NCBI RefSeq assembly: GCF_037042905.1
Contig: NC_087246.1
Coordinates: 36,636,001 to 36,700,000 of the forward strand
Direction of reading: 5' to 3'
Origin: Lytechinus pictus
Taxonomy: Eukaryota; Echinodermata; Echinoidea; Temnopleuroida; Toxopneustidae
Length of the DNA: 64,000 nt
The notes beneath the pieces were generated by a model. The model ran no database searches. It was not told the DNA's origin and worked only from the letters and a program-made list of their open reading frames with translations. The position numbers were made by a program, and so were the translations under genes. Every line of letters starts with the position of its first letter. The first letter of the stretch is position 1. Of this stretch, positions 33,445 to 46,300 are shown piece by piece.

Positions 33445-34215
33445 TCCAGGGGGGGGGGGGTAGGACGAGGAGCCCCCCCCCCCCCCTTAGAAAATAAAAA
33501 GGGAGAGAGGGCAAGAAAAGGAAGGGGAAAGGCATGATAGGAGAGAGAAAAAGAGAAGGATAAGGGAGATGAAAAAGGGAAGGGAATATGCAAGAGAAAC
33601 TGAAGAAAAACGAGGGAAAGAATTAAAGGATGGGAAAGGGATAGGAAGAGGGGACAGAAAAGATAGGATGATTTAAGAGAATCAAAGGAAGGTGAAAAAG
33701 ACAAATAAAGGGAGAGGGGAAATAAACAGAAACAAATGCGTTACCAATAGGGGCTGCAGCTGCTTCAGTCCTCTAGATATCTGTACCTTTCCACCTTCTA
33801 GTCCATCAATTTGGTGCAGGATAAGTCAAAGGATTTTAAGGCTCCAAGATTCAAAATTTTGTTGAAAAAGATGATTTCCTCTTACTTTCTCTATTTCACT
33901 TCCCTTCTTTTCCTTTCTCCCTCTCTTTTTTTTAATATTTTACTTTTGTTTATATCTATACTGGAAAGGAGAACCAGCATGAGGACGAGGCTCTTTCATC
34001 CCCAGACATCTCATTTTTTTCAATAATATTTTGCCCTTCATGAAGGAGGATGTAAAGGGTCGTTTCAGCCGGGCCTCGATTCTTCCTTTTCATTTTCCCC
34101 CTTCTACTTCTCTCTCTTGCTTTCTTTCCTCCCTCGCATTCCGATTTCTCCCTTCTTTTCTCTAGTATCCCTTTCATTTCTTCCTCCCCCCTCTCTCTAT
34201 CTCTCTCTAATTTCA
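33445..34215. repeat. Purine-rich tract facing a pyrimidine-rich tract
   Basis: 33490-33730 is almost pure purine on the plus strand (GGGAGAGAGGGCAAGAAAAG and so on), after G12 and C14 runs. 34075-34210 is almost pure pyrimidine. No stable inverted alignment is claimed. Frames across it (for example 33372-33704 minus) are artefacts of the bias. Confidence 0.7.
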
Positions 34216-34609
34216 CATATAGAAATTTTGCTACAAAATCCCACTCCTTTTCTCAACACCGTTTTTACTGCCTCAACAATAGGTTAGTCTGTTTCTTGCC
34301 AGCAAGTATTAATATATACATTCAGGCATGGATATAGAGTAGAATTGTACAGAAGACTTAATTGCCAACCAGATGAGATGAGAAGACATGTCGTTGAAAC
34401 TTGATTTGGACAAGAGGACACGGATTATTTTCAGTCCTAACCGTCTGATTATGATACAGAAGACGTCAATGCCTCACTCAATTATTTATTGACCACAGGC
34501 CTACTATTTTTATCACTGATATTTGTAAAACTTGATTCTAAACTTCAAAGTTATAATGCACAAACTTTCTTAATTTTCATTCCATTTTACGAGGCCGCCA
34601 TCATTTTCA

Positions 34610-34812
34610 GGCTTAACCGCTCACGATGGCGGTCTCCTGCATTCGTTTAAACTGTTATTTTCTTTTAATTGAATATTGCTTCTTGTTGATATTTATTTTT
34701 CATTGCTTTATTACGACTATTTCTTTATTGTTTTGTAAAACTTAAATGTATAGATGTTATGTTGCACATTTATCTTGAATGCAGAAATGAAATAAAATCA
34801 ATCAATCAATAT
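34610..34812 (+). repeat. Probable LINE 3' end with (AATC)n tail
   Basis: The segment ends TGCAGAAATGAAATAAAATC followed by AATCAATCAAT. An ATAAA plus short tandem tail is the usual 3' terminus of CR1- or RTE-type LINEs in invertebrates. No coding part is attached. Inverted CCGCCATC and GATGGCGG words lie at 34593-34633. Confidence 0.5.
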
Positions 34813-35999
34813 ATGTTAATGCCAGTTAAGATTTATTCGAATCAGCTTGATATTAGGCCAAACCTGCCCTTTAACAATTTTTTTTCTTCACATTTTAAAG
34901 AGTCAAATTTAAAGAGAGAGGGAGTGGGGTGGAGAAAAAAGTGTCATTTCCATGTTTTCAAAGTGCACCTGTAAAGGTTGGTTTCTGTGAAATGCTTCTT
35001 GATATTAGTGTATTCCAAAAATGGTGTAATATTTCCCCTAATTATAACTTGATAACATGTAACCCTGTTTACTAGGTGTTCCAATTGTGTTGATTTTCAA
35101 TGTTGAAAATAAAATTTGTAATTTATTCTGTTTAGCACAACATTTAGTTGGCTTTTCATTGTTCTTTGCAACAGACTATGTTTGCTAATCCCTTTTTCTC
35201 TTAACCCATCTTATAAATCAAAACACAATACAGAATATTTATTATAAATCACAAGTATTTTATTTTGTTAGTAGTACATCTTGAAATCATGGCAAGGAGA
35301 TCTTGCTGTAATCTTTACATCTATCAAAGTTACAGAAAAAATATCAGTGACCAAATAGTAATAGCATTACTTCTCAGGAATACAAATTGAATCACAATGT
35401 TAGTACTCTGCACACAATACTAAATACAATTCAACCAAATTCATTTCATAATTTAAATAAAATTTTTTTAGAAGGCCATACTGCTTTTTAGTCAACCAGT
35501 TTCACAAATATATTCTCTCTGTCAATCATTTAGAGGATTTTCAGCAATTTTAACAATACTATATATAGCTATAGCAATAGTAGAGTGTGCTTAAACCAGT
35601 AATGTACTTCTTTAGGCTACATGTTACTTGATATTCAATACACACAAATACGGCACTCCAAATTTGATACGTTGTAATAACTTACAAAGAAATCACTTTG
35701 TTCTAGGTTTCTGATGCCTTTGTTCTACATAATATACACCATAGTGGTATAAAACAAAACTACATGTACATACAAACACTGCGCACTGCAAGCTTTGTTC
35801 AAACAATCACTACCTTGTTGTTCACGATATCACTTTAGATATCTTCATAAAAGACTATTCTTAATGATGAAAAAAGACAGTCATGTTCTTTTTGAGCTGA
35901 GCTAATGATGAAATACTTCACATACGGATGTACTTATTTACTCCGGTTTAAACGTACAGTGCTGTAGATCTGAAGCAAACCTGGCTAGGTCAAATGTCA
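34813..35999. other. AT-rich intergenic DNA
   Basis: No exon, RNA gene or repeat boundary is supported. Confidence 0.4.
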
Positions 36000-36598
36000 T
36001 TAAAGGTCAAGTCCACCCCAGAAAAAAGTTGATTTGAATAAATAGAGAAAAATCAAACATGAATAACGCTGAAAACTTCATCAAAATTGGATGTAAAATA
36101 AGAAAGTTATGACATTTTAAAGTTTCGCTTATTTTTCAAAAAACAGTTCTATGCTCAACTCAGTGATATGCAAATGAGAGAGTTGATGATGTCACTCACT
36201 CACTATTTCTTTTTTTATTGTTTGAATAATACAATATTTCAATTTTTACGAATTCGACAATTAGGACCCCCTTGCTTGAACCACAAAATGTTAAAATAAT
36301 GGAATTACATGTGTTCAGGGAGGAATGAAACTTTGTTTCACATGACAATGACTAGAAAATCAAAATATTTCATACAATAAAATACAAAAGAAATAGTGAG
36401 TGAGTAATGTCATCAGTCCCCTCATTTTCATACCGACCAGGATGTGCATATAACTGTTTTGAAAAATTAAGCGAAACTTTAAAATGTTATAACTTTCTTA
36501 TTTTACATCCGATTTTGATGAAATTATCAGTGTTATGATTGTTTTATTTTTATTTTTTATTCTAATCAATTTTTTGTGGGGGTGGACTTGTCCTTTAA
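36000..36598. mobile_element. TTAA-flanked palindromic MITE
   Basis: The ends are TTAAAGGTCAAGTCCACC and GGTGGACTTGTCCTTTAA. Inside, AAGAAAGTTATGACATTTTA and its inverse (AAAATGTTATAACTTTCTTA) with GCGAAAC words extend the arms to over 130 bp. It is 599 bp with no ORF. It shares edge type and the phrase AAGAAAGTTATGA with MITE J but is a separate family. Confidence 0.8.
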
Positions 36599-37820
36599 CT
36601 TTGGTTCGAAGGAGGGTTAGATTACCATGTGACGTCAAATATCCCCCTAATTAACCCCAGGAATATGAGCCAGATGAACAGACAGGTATAATGAAGTCAA
36701 ATAAGCGCATGCATTGTGTGGCAACCATGTGAAGCTTGGTACACTACTGATGATAAATACATATTAAAAGCATATTGCATGAAAAAAATATATAATTAGG
36801 AATGCATGATTTATTTTTATGGGCTGAAACTAGAAACTATGAGATGAGGAACATTTAGGAATAGTTTTAAGAATTGAATATACTTGAATATATATGTATA
36901 TATGAATGAAAGATGAAATATCTAATAGGTATGCATAGATATTTAGGCAGAAGTGGTCAAAAATATACACGGGCTGCCGAAAGGAAACAGAATATATCAC
37001 AGGCGGGTTTTATTGAAAAATAAGCACACACACAACAAACATTTTAAGACAGTCAATAAAGCAATATATATTAAAACTTCACAATAATTGGTAATAATTT
37101 GTATCACACAGCCTGGCAATTCAAAATGAAAATACTATAAATAAATGATATAATTTGAAGTAAATAGTAATTTTTCATCATTGTTCGAGACAATTTGATC
37201 AAGGTGATTGCTTTTTAGACAAAGGCCACAAAATGCATTTGAATAATTGTGCATAGGTTTTAGTAATCAATTTAAAAAAAATGATTTCAACTAGAAATAT
37301 AGATTCAGTGTGATATGATGATGATCCAATCAATGGACTCCATAGGAGCACACAGGAATATATCTTACAACCAACAGCAAAAATATATGTAGATAGAAGT
37401 TCTATATAATGACAGGAATGTCTAAGCATGAAGATTTGATGAGTCTATTTACAAAAATTGGTGGCATGATTAAATAGATACATGTATATGTTCATGTAGA
37501 GGACTATTAGATAACAAGGAATAGGAATGTGCATGTAATTTATAAATGAACATTGATATAAAACTTGCAATAAAAAAGTGGGCTGAGCTAGATGTTTGTG
37601 CATTGGGCAGCATTTTGGTAGATTTTTTTCTTTTCATAATGAGGTATGTCTAACAGAAATGATTAGTTGGGGTTTGTCGGTTAAGCAAAATAATTTTCAT
37701 AATACATACTTTTTTGGTCTTAACATTGTTCTCAAGTGGGGGAAGAAAACAAGCAAAACAACTTGAACATAGATCTGTTACAACTATATAATCTGAACCC
37801 TGTAACATATACATTTGTGT
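36599..37820. other. AT-rich intergenic DNA
   Basis: No gene or clear repeat is seen. Confidence 0.4.
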
Positions 37821-38407
37821 TTAAAGGAGAATGAAACCCTTGAAACCAGCTGAATCCATATCAAAGAGAAAATAAAAGAAAAATATTGTTGAAAGTTTGA
37901 GGAAGATTGAATGAATAATAAGTTATGAGCATTTGAATATTGAGATCACTAATGCCATGTAGATCCTCCCATTGGCAATGCGACCAAGATCTGTGATGTC
38001 ACACACGTACAACTCCCTCATTACTTTAGTACTTATTTCACTTATATTCTCACTTTTATAGAGTCTATCACAAGGTGAGGTGTTCTCTTTATGAGAGGAC
38101 AAGTACAGAGGTTTCACAACATTATATCATTGATGAATCGTTTGTCATATGATTAGAATAAGCAAAAAGAGATGTTTTGGGGTATATTTTCAGTGTCCAA
38201 AAGGGGAGAGTTGTTCATCTGTGACATCATAGATCTTGGTCGCATTGCCAATGTTAGGATCTCCATAGCATTAGTGATCTCGACATTCAAATGCTCATAA
38301 CTCTTCTATTGCTAGTCCTATTTTACTCAAACTTTTGTTGATCTTATTCTTTGATTTTTCTGCTTTCACAAAAGCTAACTTGCTCTACGAGTTTCATTCT
38401 CCTTTAA
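37821..38407. mobile_element. TTAA-flanked MITE J copy 2
   Basis: It has the same ends and interior order as 25776-26366 with only scattered differences and a few small deletions. TTAA is at both edges. The 64-residue minus frame shared with copy 1 is a by-product of the repeat. Confidence 0.85.
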
Positions 38408-38546
38408 TCACAAAGCCGATGATTGCATTGATTAATAAATGTGTAGGATCAACCATTTAAAAAAATAGCCCTATGATGAATAGCTAAGCGTTGTTACGGG
38501 GCCCTAAAATTATAAGCCACTACTGAGCAAAACATGATTTATTCAT

Positions 38547-38980
38547 ACAATGCATCCTAGAAAAAAGCAAATGATATTTTCAGAGTTTTTTTTTAGCATA
38601 AGGATAATAATTTACATATGACAAGGTTTAATATTTTCTTGTCTCTATTTTGATACCTCATATATTCATGATATAAAGGGTCACACAGAGCAAGAAGTGT
38701 GTCAATGTCCAAATCAAGATGCGCAGAAATATTCCCGAGATCTTGCATCAGAAAATGACGGCACTTAACACATTCTTAATGCCTTGTTTACCATTCATTC
38801 TTTAAATCTCTGAATGAAAGTGAATGCACAATCCCAAATGCATTTATTGCAGATTACCTCAGATTTCATTGGTTGTAACTGCCATGTGGAAATGATTCAC
38901 TCAGTATTTTAATCTTAAAAAAAAAAACCTTTAATTTCTGAAAACACAAATCCCTTTTATCTTCTTGGATGCACCATACA
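38547..38980. mobile_element. Decayed relative of MITE F
   Basis: The left ACAATGCATCCTAGAAAAAA and right CCCTTTTATCTTCTTGGATG CACC ends are degraded CAGTGCATCC-type termini. The inner phrase GATGCGCAGAAAT parallels GTTGCGCAGAAAA in MITE F. Confidence 0.45.
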
Positions 38981-39990
38981 GCATGTTCATGAAAATGCAA
39001 GCTGCTACAGCTACATGTATATACATTTCACACTGCTCATATGCAAAAGCTGATTAGATATATAGTATATTCATGAAAATGTCTGCTCATAAAAATGTGT
39101 ATTAATGGATATCCTGCAGCAATATCCACATGAAATTGCATGCAAACTCAAGGTAGGCAAACTTGTTCATGAATATGCACATTTAGGACTATGCTACAGT
39201 TGTATACATATGTCTAAGCTACTGATATATAAGACATGATTTGAGATATATACACAAGAATGACAGGGATAACACAGAAATGTATTTTGTTCATATCATC
39301 TGGTGGAACCAGGGGGCATATGCTTTCAGAAAGAACTATCGACCTACTGGCTCAAAATAGATGATATCATTAACTACACACTACTATGATATGATAATAC
39401 ATATCTACATCAAAGATAGAAAGCAGGGTATGCATACAAGGGCAGAGTGATATGAATGAGAGAAGAGACATGCACTTGGAAGTTCTTAGATAGGAAAAAT
39501 AGGGTCCAATTGCATACAAAAATTACTATAGTAGTTACCATGAGAATATGGCTCTGAAACCAATCAAATTCAAGGTTCTCAAGGTAAGTTACCATGGTAG
39601 TTTGCTTCTATGCAATAAAACCCAGGGGCTTCCACGGAGCATAAGATTCATGTATGAAAATACGATAAAACAGGTAAATGTAAAAAGACTATAATATGAA
39701 GATGACCACTTAAGCATGAGAACATTCTCAGAATGGCACTTGACCTTTGTATCATGACCTCAAGAATGGCTACTCAGAATTATTTCAATGGGGAGGGGTA
39801 GACGAATTATAGTACCGCTTCAATCAACAATTTGTATTCAAACCAAAAAAAAATGTCAAAAGCTGCTATTGGGAGAGACGGCACAGAAGATAACATGCCG
39901 AATGAGGTCATGACATCTCAAAGGCCAAAGTTCAGGGCATGAGATGAGAATGAATACATTGAAGGAGATGATGAGGTATGTGACAGGGAT
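38981..39990. other. 3' flank or 3' UTR of the dynein gene
   Basis: This lies immediately downstream of the dynein stop on the minus strand. No other gene is seen. I could not choose a polyadenylation signal with confidence. Confidence 0.4.
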
Positions 39991-40377
39991 CTACTTGATG
40001 TCACAGAGCAAAGCCACCCCCCTAAGAATCCAGTGATCTGGGTTCTGGGTTGTCTTCAACTCCACAGCAGCGATGTACGTAAGATCCGTCCTAACCGGCT
40101 TCTTGTAGATGGGACACTCGTACATGCGGGGATCGCGACCCATCGTGCTGTTGATGGCATATATGTGGATGACCGGGAGAGGCTCGAAGAGGACCTTCGG
40201 TTTCGGCTCGATGAGGCGACAACCGCGTCGATCCCAGCTGGCCCCTTCCAGGAACAGGCCATAGACGTAGACGCCTTCCTGCGGCGGTTGGCTGATGTCG
40301 TCTTTCAGAAATCGTGTGACATCATTGTGAAGGACCACACTGTCCAACGCCCAGCCCTTATGTGCTCTTGTTACCTC
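39991..40377 (-). CDS. DNAH5/DNAH8: Dynein heavy chain, last exon (C-terminal 128 residues)
   Basis: Acceptor TTGTAG, phase 0, opening [15 protein letters not shown]. It continues [28 protein letters not shown] and YAINSTM, then [20 protein letters not shown], and ends [13 protein letters not shown] with TAG at 39991-39993. This is the conserved end of the C-terminal beta-barrel domain. Confidence 0.95.
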   Translation of the reverse strand, partial: EVTRAHKGWALDSVVLHNDVTRFLKDDISQPPQEGVYVYGLFLEGASWDRRGCRLIEPKPKVLFEPLPVIHIYAINSTMGRDPRMYECPIYKKPVRTDLTYIAAVELKTTQNPDHWILRGVALLCDIK

Positions 40378-43300
40378 CTACAACATGAAATGATTGAATG
40401 ATAGAGGATGGCAGTGTCAAAAATAAGTCATAATCTTTAGAACATTTACTGTACTATAGAAATCTAATCATTTCAAATTTACAAGGTATATTTTTCTTTC
40501 TTTCAACACACAGGTGTATTATTCTTATTGCAACTGTTCAACGGCAATTCAACCTAACGTATTCCCACAAGCACTTCGATATATAATTCCCAATACCGGT
40601 ACAATGACTTGCTTTTTTCTGCTAAGAAACACAACACCACTCCTTAAGCTTTGAATGTACCGTATAACCGCCAGAACTCGTACACCTTTTCAATAAAGGT
40701 CGCATAAAATGTATTTACGGTGTTTCTGGCTTACATTCTTGGGCTTGCGATGTAGCCGAAATTCTAAGCTTTCCGTAGGTGCCGTCCGATTTGGATTTTC
40801 TGGGGAAAGTTTCGGGTGGCCGTGGCGCGGCGATCGCCGAAGGCTTCGAGCCTGCCAGAATTCGTACACCACATGCCAGAATTCGAACACCAGATGGCGC
40901 AATACAATTTGCCTGTTGATGATCGCGCGATCATATCCCCCTCGCTCTGTGATAATTAAATGATTGGTTTGTTGTTAATTCATTGTTTATTGACTTAATT
41001 CACCTCTTTATCTATTTCCATGTAGTTATTTTTTAATTTCTTCAACTATTTATACATTAAATCATAAATTTCATTGTTTGAATGAGTTTCTGCTACATTT
41101 AATTTATATTTCAATTTTAGAATAATTTCAGTCATATCACTTACTTTTATTTTGAGTTTTGTGCATATAGATTTTCTAATTTGTTTATTTAGAAAAATGA
41201 GAATGGATACATTTATTTGCAATAGCTTTTTTATGTATTCCTCTCAATTACTATTCTTCTATGACTTATAAAATTATTAATATTGTTATTGATTTATTAT
41301 ATTTTTATATCTATTGTCATTTTCATTATTGTCATTATTAAAATAATATTTACTATTATCAATGTTATCAATATCATCACCATCATTGGCATCTTCTTTC
41401 ATATGGGCCTATATCATTTGTGTTATTATTACTTATTATCACATTGGTATAATTTCTCTCTGCCAGTGTATGAACTTATTTCATGGAGTAATTCATGTAG
41501 GGAATATATTTTGGAGGATATAACCACAATGCATGTCTGTTGTCTCGCTACTTTTATTGAGGCAAGTAGGAGTATTTCAGGTTTTTTTTTTATATTCATA
41601 TTGAGATTTAACATTATTGATTTATTGATTTCCATATATCACTTACCGGTACTTGATTTCTGTGTTTTATTGCAGGTTTCTTGGTTCATCTAAAGAAGTG
41701 CGAAATAGAAGTTTACCACTTACCTTAGCACACTCTGCATGGGCGCTCAATTCCGATTGCATAATAAAATATAACTTACTGATGATATATATATCGATCA
41801 CTCTTGCCTTATTATCGATTCCTTTATCTCCAAAAACATAACAGAAACTATACAGTAAATACAATAATAACTAAATAAAAAATACATGTAATAGTAAATA
41901 AAAAAATGAATAAATAAATACACAAAATTGAAAAAGATCATAAGTAATTTTTATTTGTTTTATCAACTTAAATAAATAAAAATAAAAATGAATAAATGAA
42001 TTATAAATATAAAAAAATCATAAAATATATTCATAAAGCACTTTTAATGGTTTCATCAACTTCAATAAATTACTTATGAGCATTAATGCATTAATTATAA
42101 TATAATAACACAAAGACATTTATCATGTCCCAAAATGAGATTTAAAAATTGTTTTTAGTGATCATAGACTGTCAATCATTTTTTTTTAAGAAAGAAAGAT
42201 GAGACAACCAAATAAAAGTAATTGTTATATCATGCAGGGAATAATTTTGCTTACATATTCGAATAGCATTTTGGTCATAATTTAGCTCTCAACTAAGTAA
42301 TGTACAGTCCTATATGTAAAAATATGCTTTACGAAAGAATTTATGCGTAGTGTGGAGCAAATTGCGATGCGATACCAGGAAAATTATTGCCTGTCATGCA
42401 TCATTTCAGTAGACATTTTTTTTCCTTGATCACTGCAGCCCTTATTTTTATTCTTGATCCATTCTGTATCTTATACTTATTAATTAAGCAGAATAAATAT
42501 TTCTACAATGATGAAATGCTGTAATCATAAATGAAACATATTTATTTTGAGACCAATCATTTATGGATTAGCAAAATCAAAATCATAATTGTATCGCTTA
42601 TATACTATGCAATAAAAAGCACAATGAGTATGAATGATGTAGTCTTTTTCAATTCAAAATCTTTTGCGTTCATCTTTCAATCAGTCTCAGTTGTGAAAGC
42701 ATTATTAATCATATGATCACTGTGAAACTGTGTTCATTAAAAACAAATAAACTTTCCATATTAACAGTAAAAGCATCTTTTTCTACATTTCAAAGTATAT
42801 GTATAACCGCAGAGAACATTGATGGCTAGGTATAGCCTATCCACAGAAGACATCTTTATGGACTTGGTAGGCCTACAGATCTTCTTTTTCAATTTCAATT
42901 TATTAATAATTCATAAAATGCAAAGCAGATACGTATATACAATAAAATGTGTATGGGTATCACAACAAAAGCCTATGGCTTGCTAAACAGTGATCCCCTT
43001 ACATACAAAATATACATTATGACATGGTAAATCAAGAACATAAAAGAACAATCAAATCTACAATAGGTCAATTACAACCAGACTACAATATGACAATAAA
43101 TCCACCTCTATAGTATAGGAGAGAAAGAGAGAATATCATTTTATAAAAGTGCAGGAAAGTATACAACGGGGGGGGGGGGGGGGGGGTTCAATGAGTCGTG
43201 GCTGTGAAAATAACAATTACCCCCTGATAGCATAAAGGGATAAAATGAGGAAAAAAAGGGAAATAAGAATAAGAAGGAGCTTAAGAGAACATGTATTAGT

Positions 43301-46300
43301 TGAGTTATTAGTCCTGTAATTTTTAGAAATAGTTAATATTAAAATCTTCATTCCATCAAAATAGGGCATTGTCCATGGCATACAAATTAAAAGTGGTTGC
43401 AAGGGGGGGTGGCATTATGGGGCATTCCCCAGTTGTCCCCTGATAATTTAAAATAAATAAACCTGGAAAATCGTGTTTAGTAAATTGTAATGTGCTTTTG
43501 CCAAACTTGGCCCCAAATATATCTTTGAAACCAACCCCCCCCCCCCCACTTGCCTCCTAGTCAAAATCTTGGTGCTGCCGTTGCATACAAACCTGGATAT
43601 ACTGTTCATACATAGCCTGCATGCCCACAGTGAGCAAAATACCCAGCCTAGAATGTAGAGAAAGAAAAAAATGGATTCGGTCCTGGCCATACCATCACAG
43701 AAAAAGGTAAGAATGTTCGAGATAATGATTATAATTTTAATATATAGTAATGACAAAAGTAATGTCACAATGATAATGATGACAACAATAGCAACATGTA
43801 GATGAAATTATATATCAATCATAGTCAAGGTCTCAAGGATCCGTGGGGTGGTTCTCGATATATGACCAAAATTAGATATTGGATCAAAATAATTTAATAT
43901 TAGGGAGAATCGCCCAATAAAGAAATATTAAAAATGAAAAATAGGGGTATTCTGACCAAAAAGGTCTGTATATGAAGGATAAAAAATCACCCGATCTATA
44001 CAAAAATAAATAAAAGGAAACGGTTGAAAAATTATAATAAAAAGGAAACCCTCCCACGGGCGTAAATCTGTCCCCAAAGGTAGGGGGACCTGACCCCCCC
44101 CCCAAAAAAAAAAAGGTTATCACCCAAAATGTAAGGTCTTTTTAACCCCCCAAAAATTAACAACCCCCCCAAAAAAAAATCACCCAAAATATAATGTAAG
44201 GTCATTAAAAAAAATGACAAGCAAAGAAAAAAAAGGTTATCACCCAAAATGTAAGGTCTTTTTAACCCCCCCCCCCCAACAAAAAATTTAACAACCCCCC
44301 CCCCCCCCCCCAAAAAAAAAGGTTATCACCAAAAGTATAATGTAAGGTCATTTAAAAAAAAATGGCAAGCAAAAAAAAAAAAAAAAAAGATCACTCAAAA
44401 TGTAAGGTACTTTTAACAGAAAGATTTGACATGGGCGTAAATCTGTCCCCAAAGGTAGGGGGACCTGACCCCCCCCCAAAAAAAAAAGGTTATCACCCAA
44501 AATGTTAGGTCTTTTTAACCCCCAAAAAATTAACAACCCCCCCAAAAAAAAAAAAAAATCCCCCAAAATATAATGTAAGGTCATTAAAAAAATGACAAGC
44601 AAAGAAAAAAAAAGGTTATCACCCAAAATGTAAGGCCTTTTTAACCCCCCCCCAAAAAAAAAAATTAACAACCCCCCCCCCCAAAAAAAAAAGGTCATCA
44701 CCAAAAGTATAATGTAAGGTCATTTAAAAAAAAATGGCAAGCAAAAAAAAAGTGTTATCACCCAAAATGTAATGTTATTTTAACAGAAAAATTTTACAAG
44801 CAAAAAAAAAGGGGGGGTTCACCCAAAATGTAAGGTCATTTTAAATCCTTAGTATTTGCCACCCCCCCCCCCCCAAAAAAAAAGACTAAATAAATAATAA
44901 AATATGTGTATTATAATGGGCAAATTAACACACAAGAAAAAAGCATTTGGTCAAAAAATAAAAGAAAACAAATTGATATCAAAAGAAAAGAGATCTTAAT
45001 TAATGCTTGATAAAGACTAGTCTACCATTAATTAATTACGTGTTGAAGTGCAAATATCAATAAATCGGGGTGTTCGAGTTCTGGCATGAAAAAATTGTCA
45101 TGTTGGTGTCATCTTTTTCCCCTTCTGAAACGAAAATTATCCGTAATTACGAGATGCCCTGACGAACACCGAGCCGACGTAAGAAGCACTTTCGGAATAT
45201 TGTATATTTTTTGGTCAACTTCTTCCAATTTTATTAAAAAAGGTGAAATTTCCGTAAAAATACTGATTACGGGCACCCCGTAGAAAATCGTGAATAAGAT
45301 CAACCGCTACTCAAATTGTGAAGTAAAAAGACTAGTTTTTGCCAAGTTTAATTATCGTTTTCGATGCTTATCGCGCATGTTTGCAAAGGCACGATCGTGG
45401 CCTACCCGGCAGTAGCCCCGTTGCGTATTGTCATTCCCCGATACGCGTTTGCGCTGGCAATGAAAGGCGCACTGACGCAGCCGCTGGCAGTTGAGCCAGG
45501 TGTTCGAGTTCTGGTCGGTATACGGTATATCTTCTTCCCTCAGTATTGCTTCTGTAAGCTACATCAACATAACATTTTCACTAATCACTTGGTATTGGAC
45601 ACATTATAATAAAGTAAGAAGAAGATTAATCTTCTCACTGTTGCCGATATAACTCAACCAAGTTACAGCCTCAGACATGCAGAGTTCTATTTCACTGCAG
45701 AGATCCCTAATGGAAGCATTCCCTGGACCTTACCTGTCTCATAGCAGTCAAGAAACCCTGAGGGTTGAAGAATCCTGTCATCCAGAAGGTGTTGGGCCTT
45801 CCGTCAAAGCACCAAGAATGGAACTGCTTGTTCCTGTCCAGAAGCTCTGTAAACCAGAAACCCAGGGTGGACGACGCCCAAGAGATCTTGCTCCACGTGA
45901 CCGGGATACGCCCGTCGTACATGCTATCCAGCGCATCACGCAGGTTCTCGTTCATGATGATGGTGCCGTCGATGGCGAGCTTCAGATCGGTCAGGGTCAT
46001 GCGGACCAGCGAGATGACACGCTGCATGCGATCAATCTCCTGCCTCAGGAAGATGTTCATGGGCATCAGGGCTCCCATCTTCTGGAGACGGTCGCGCACC
46101 TCGAAGGATATGTAGTCGTCTGGGAGTTTATCAAGCATGTCGTCAGCCATGCGGGTGACGGTGACCTCACGGGTCTCTCCTCCTCCACCACCGCTGTCCT
46201 TCGGTTGGATGCTGAGGATGGTACCCAACACAGTCTTAGCAGTGTTGCTCTGATATCTAAATAATAAGTGTTTAAGAATACAAAAATACAATAACATTGA

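Larger units (their letters stand above)
40658..45527. mobile_element. Possible 4.87 kb TIR-bounded element in the last dynein intron
   Basis: The left end TACCGTATAACCGCCAGAAC continues TCGTACACC. The right end is an inverted match (GGTGTTCGAGTTCTGGTCGG, TATACGGTA) with about 27 of 29 positions. The subterminal motif CCAGAATTCGTACACC recurs at 40855 and 40876 on the left, and inverted at about 45067 on the right. The interior is AT-rich with repeats and no transposase. Flanking target duplications are not clear. Confidence 0.5.

Noticed and set aside
33372..33704. 110-residue Ser/Leu/Phe-rich minus frame
   Set aside because: It is produced by a purine-rich tract and G/C runs; no splice context.
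41283..41693. 136-residue Ile/Phe-rich plus frame
   Set aside because: It is AT-rich intron DNA with hydrophobic residues from base composition; no conserved motif or splice support.
44032..44704. Gly/Phe-rich minus frames of 93 and 118 residues
   Set aside because: They are translations of tandem C/A-run satellite units.
45677..46264. 195-residue plus-strand frame
   Set aside because: It lies exactly antisense to a dynein exon with full homology and splice sites; it is a shadow frame.
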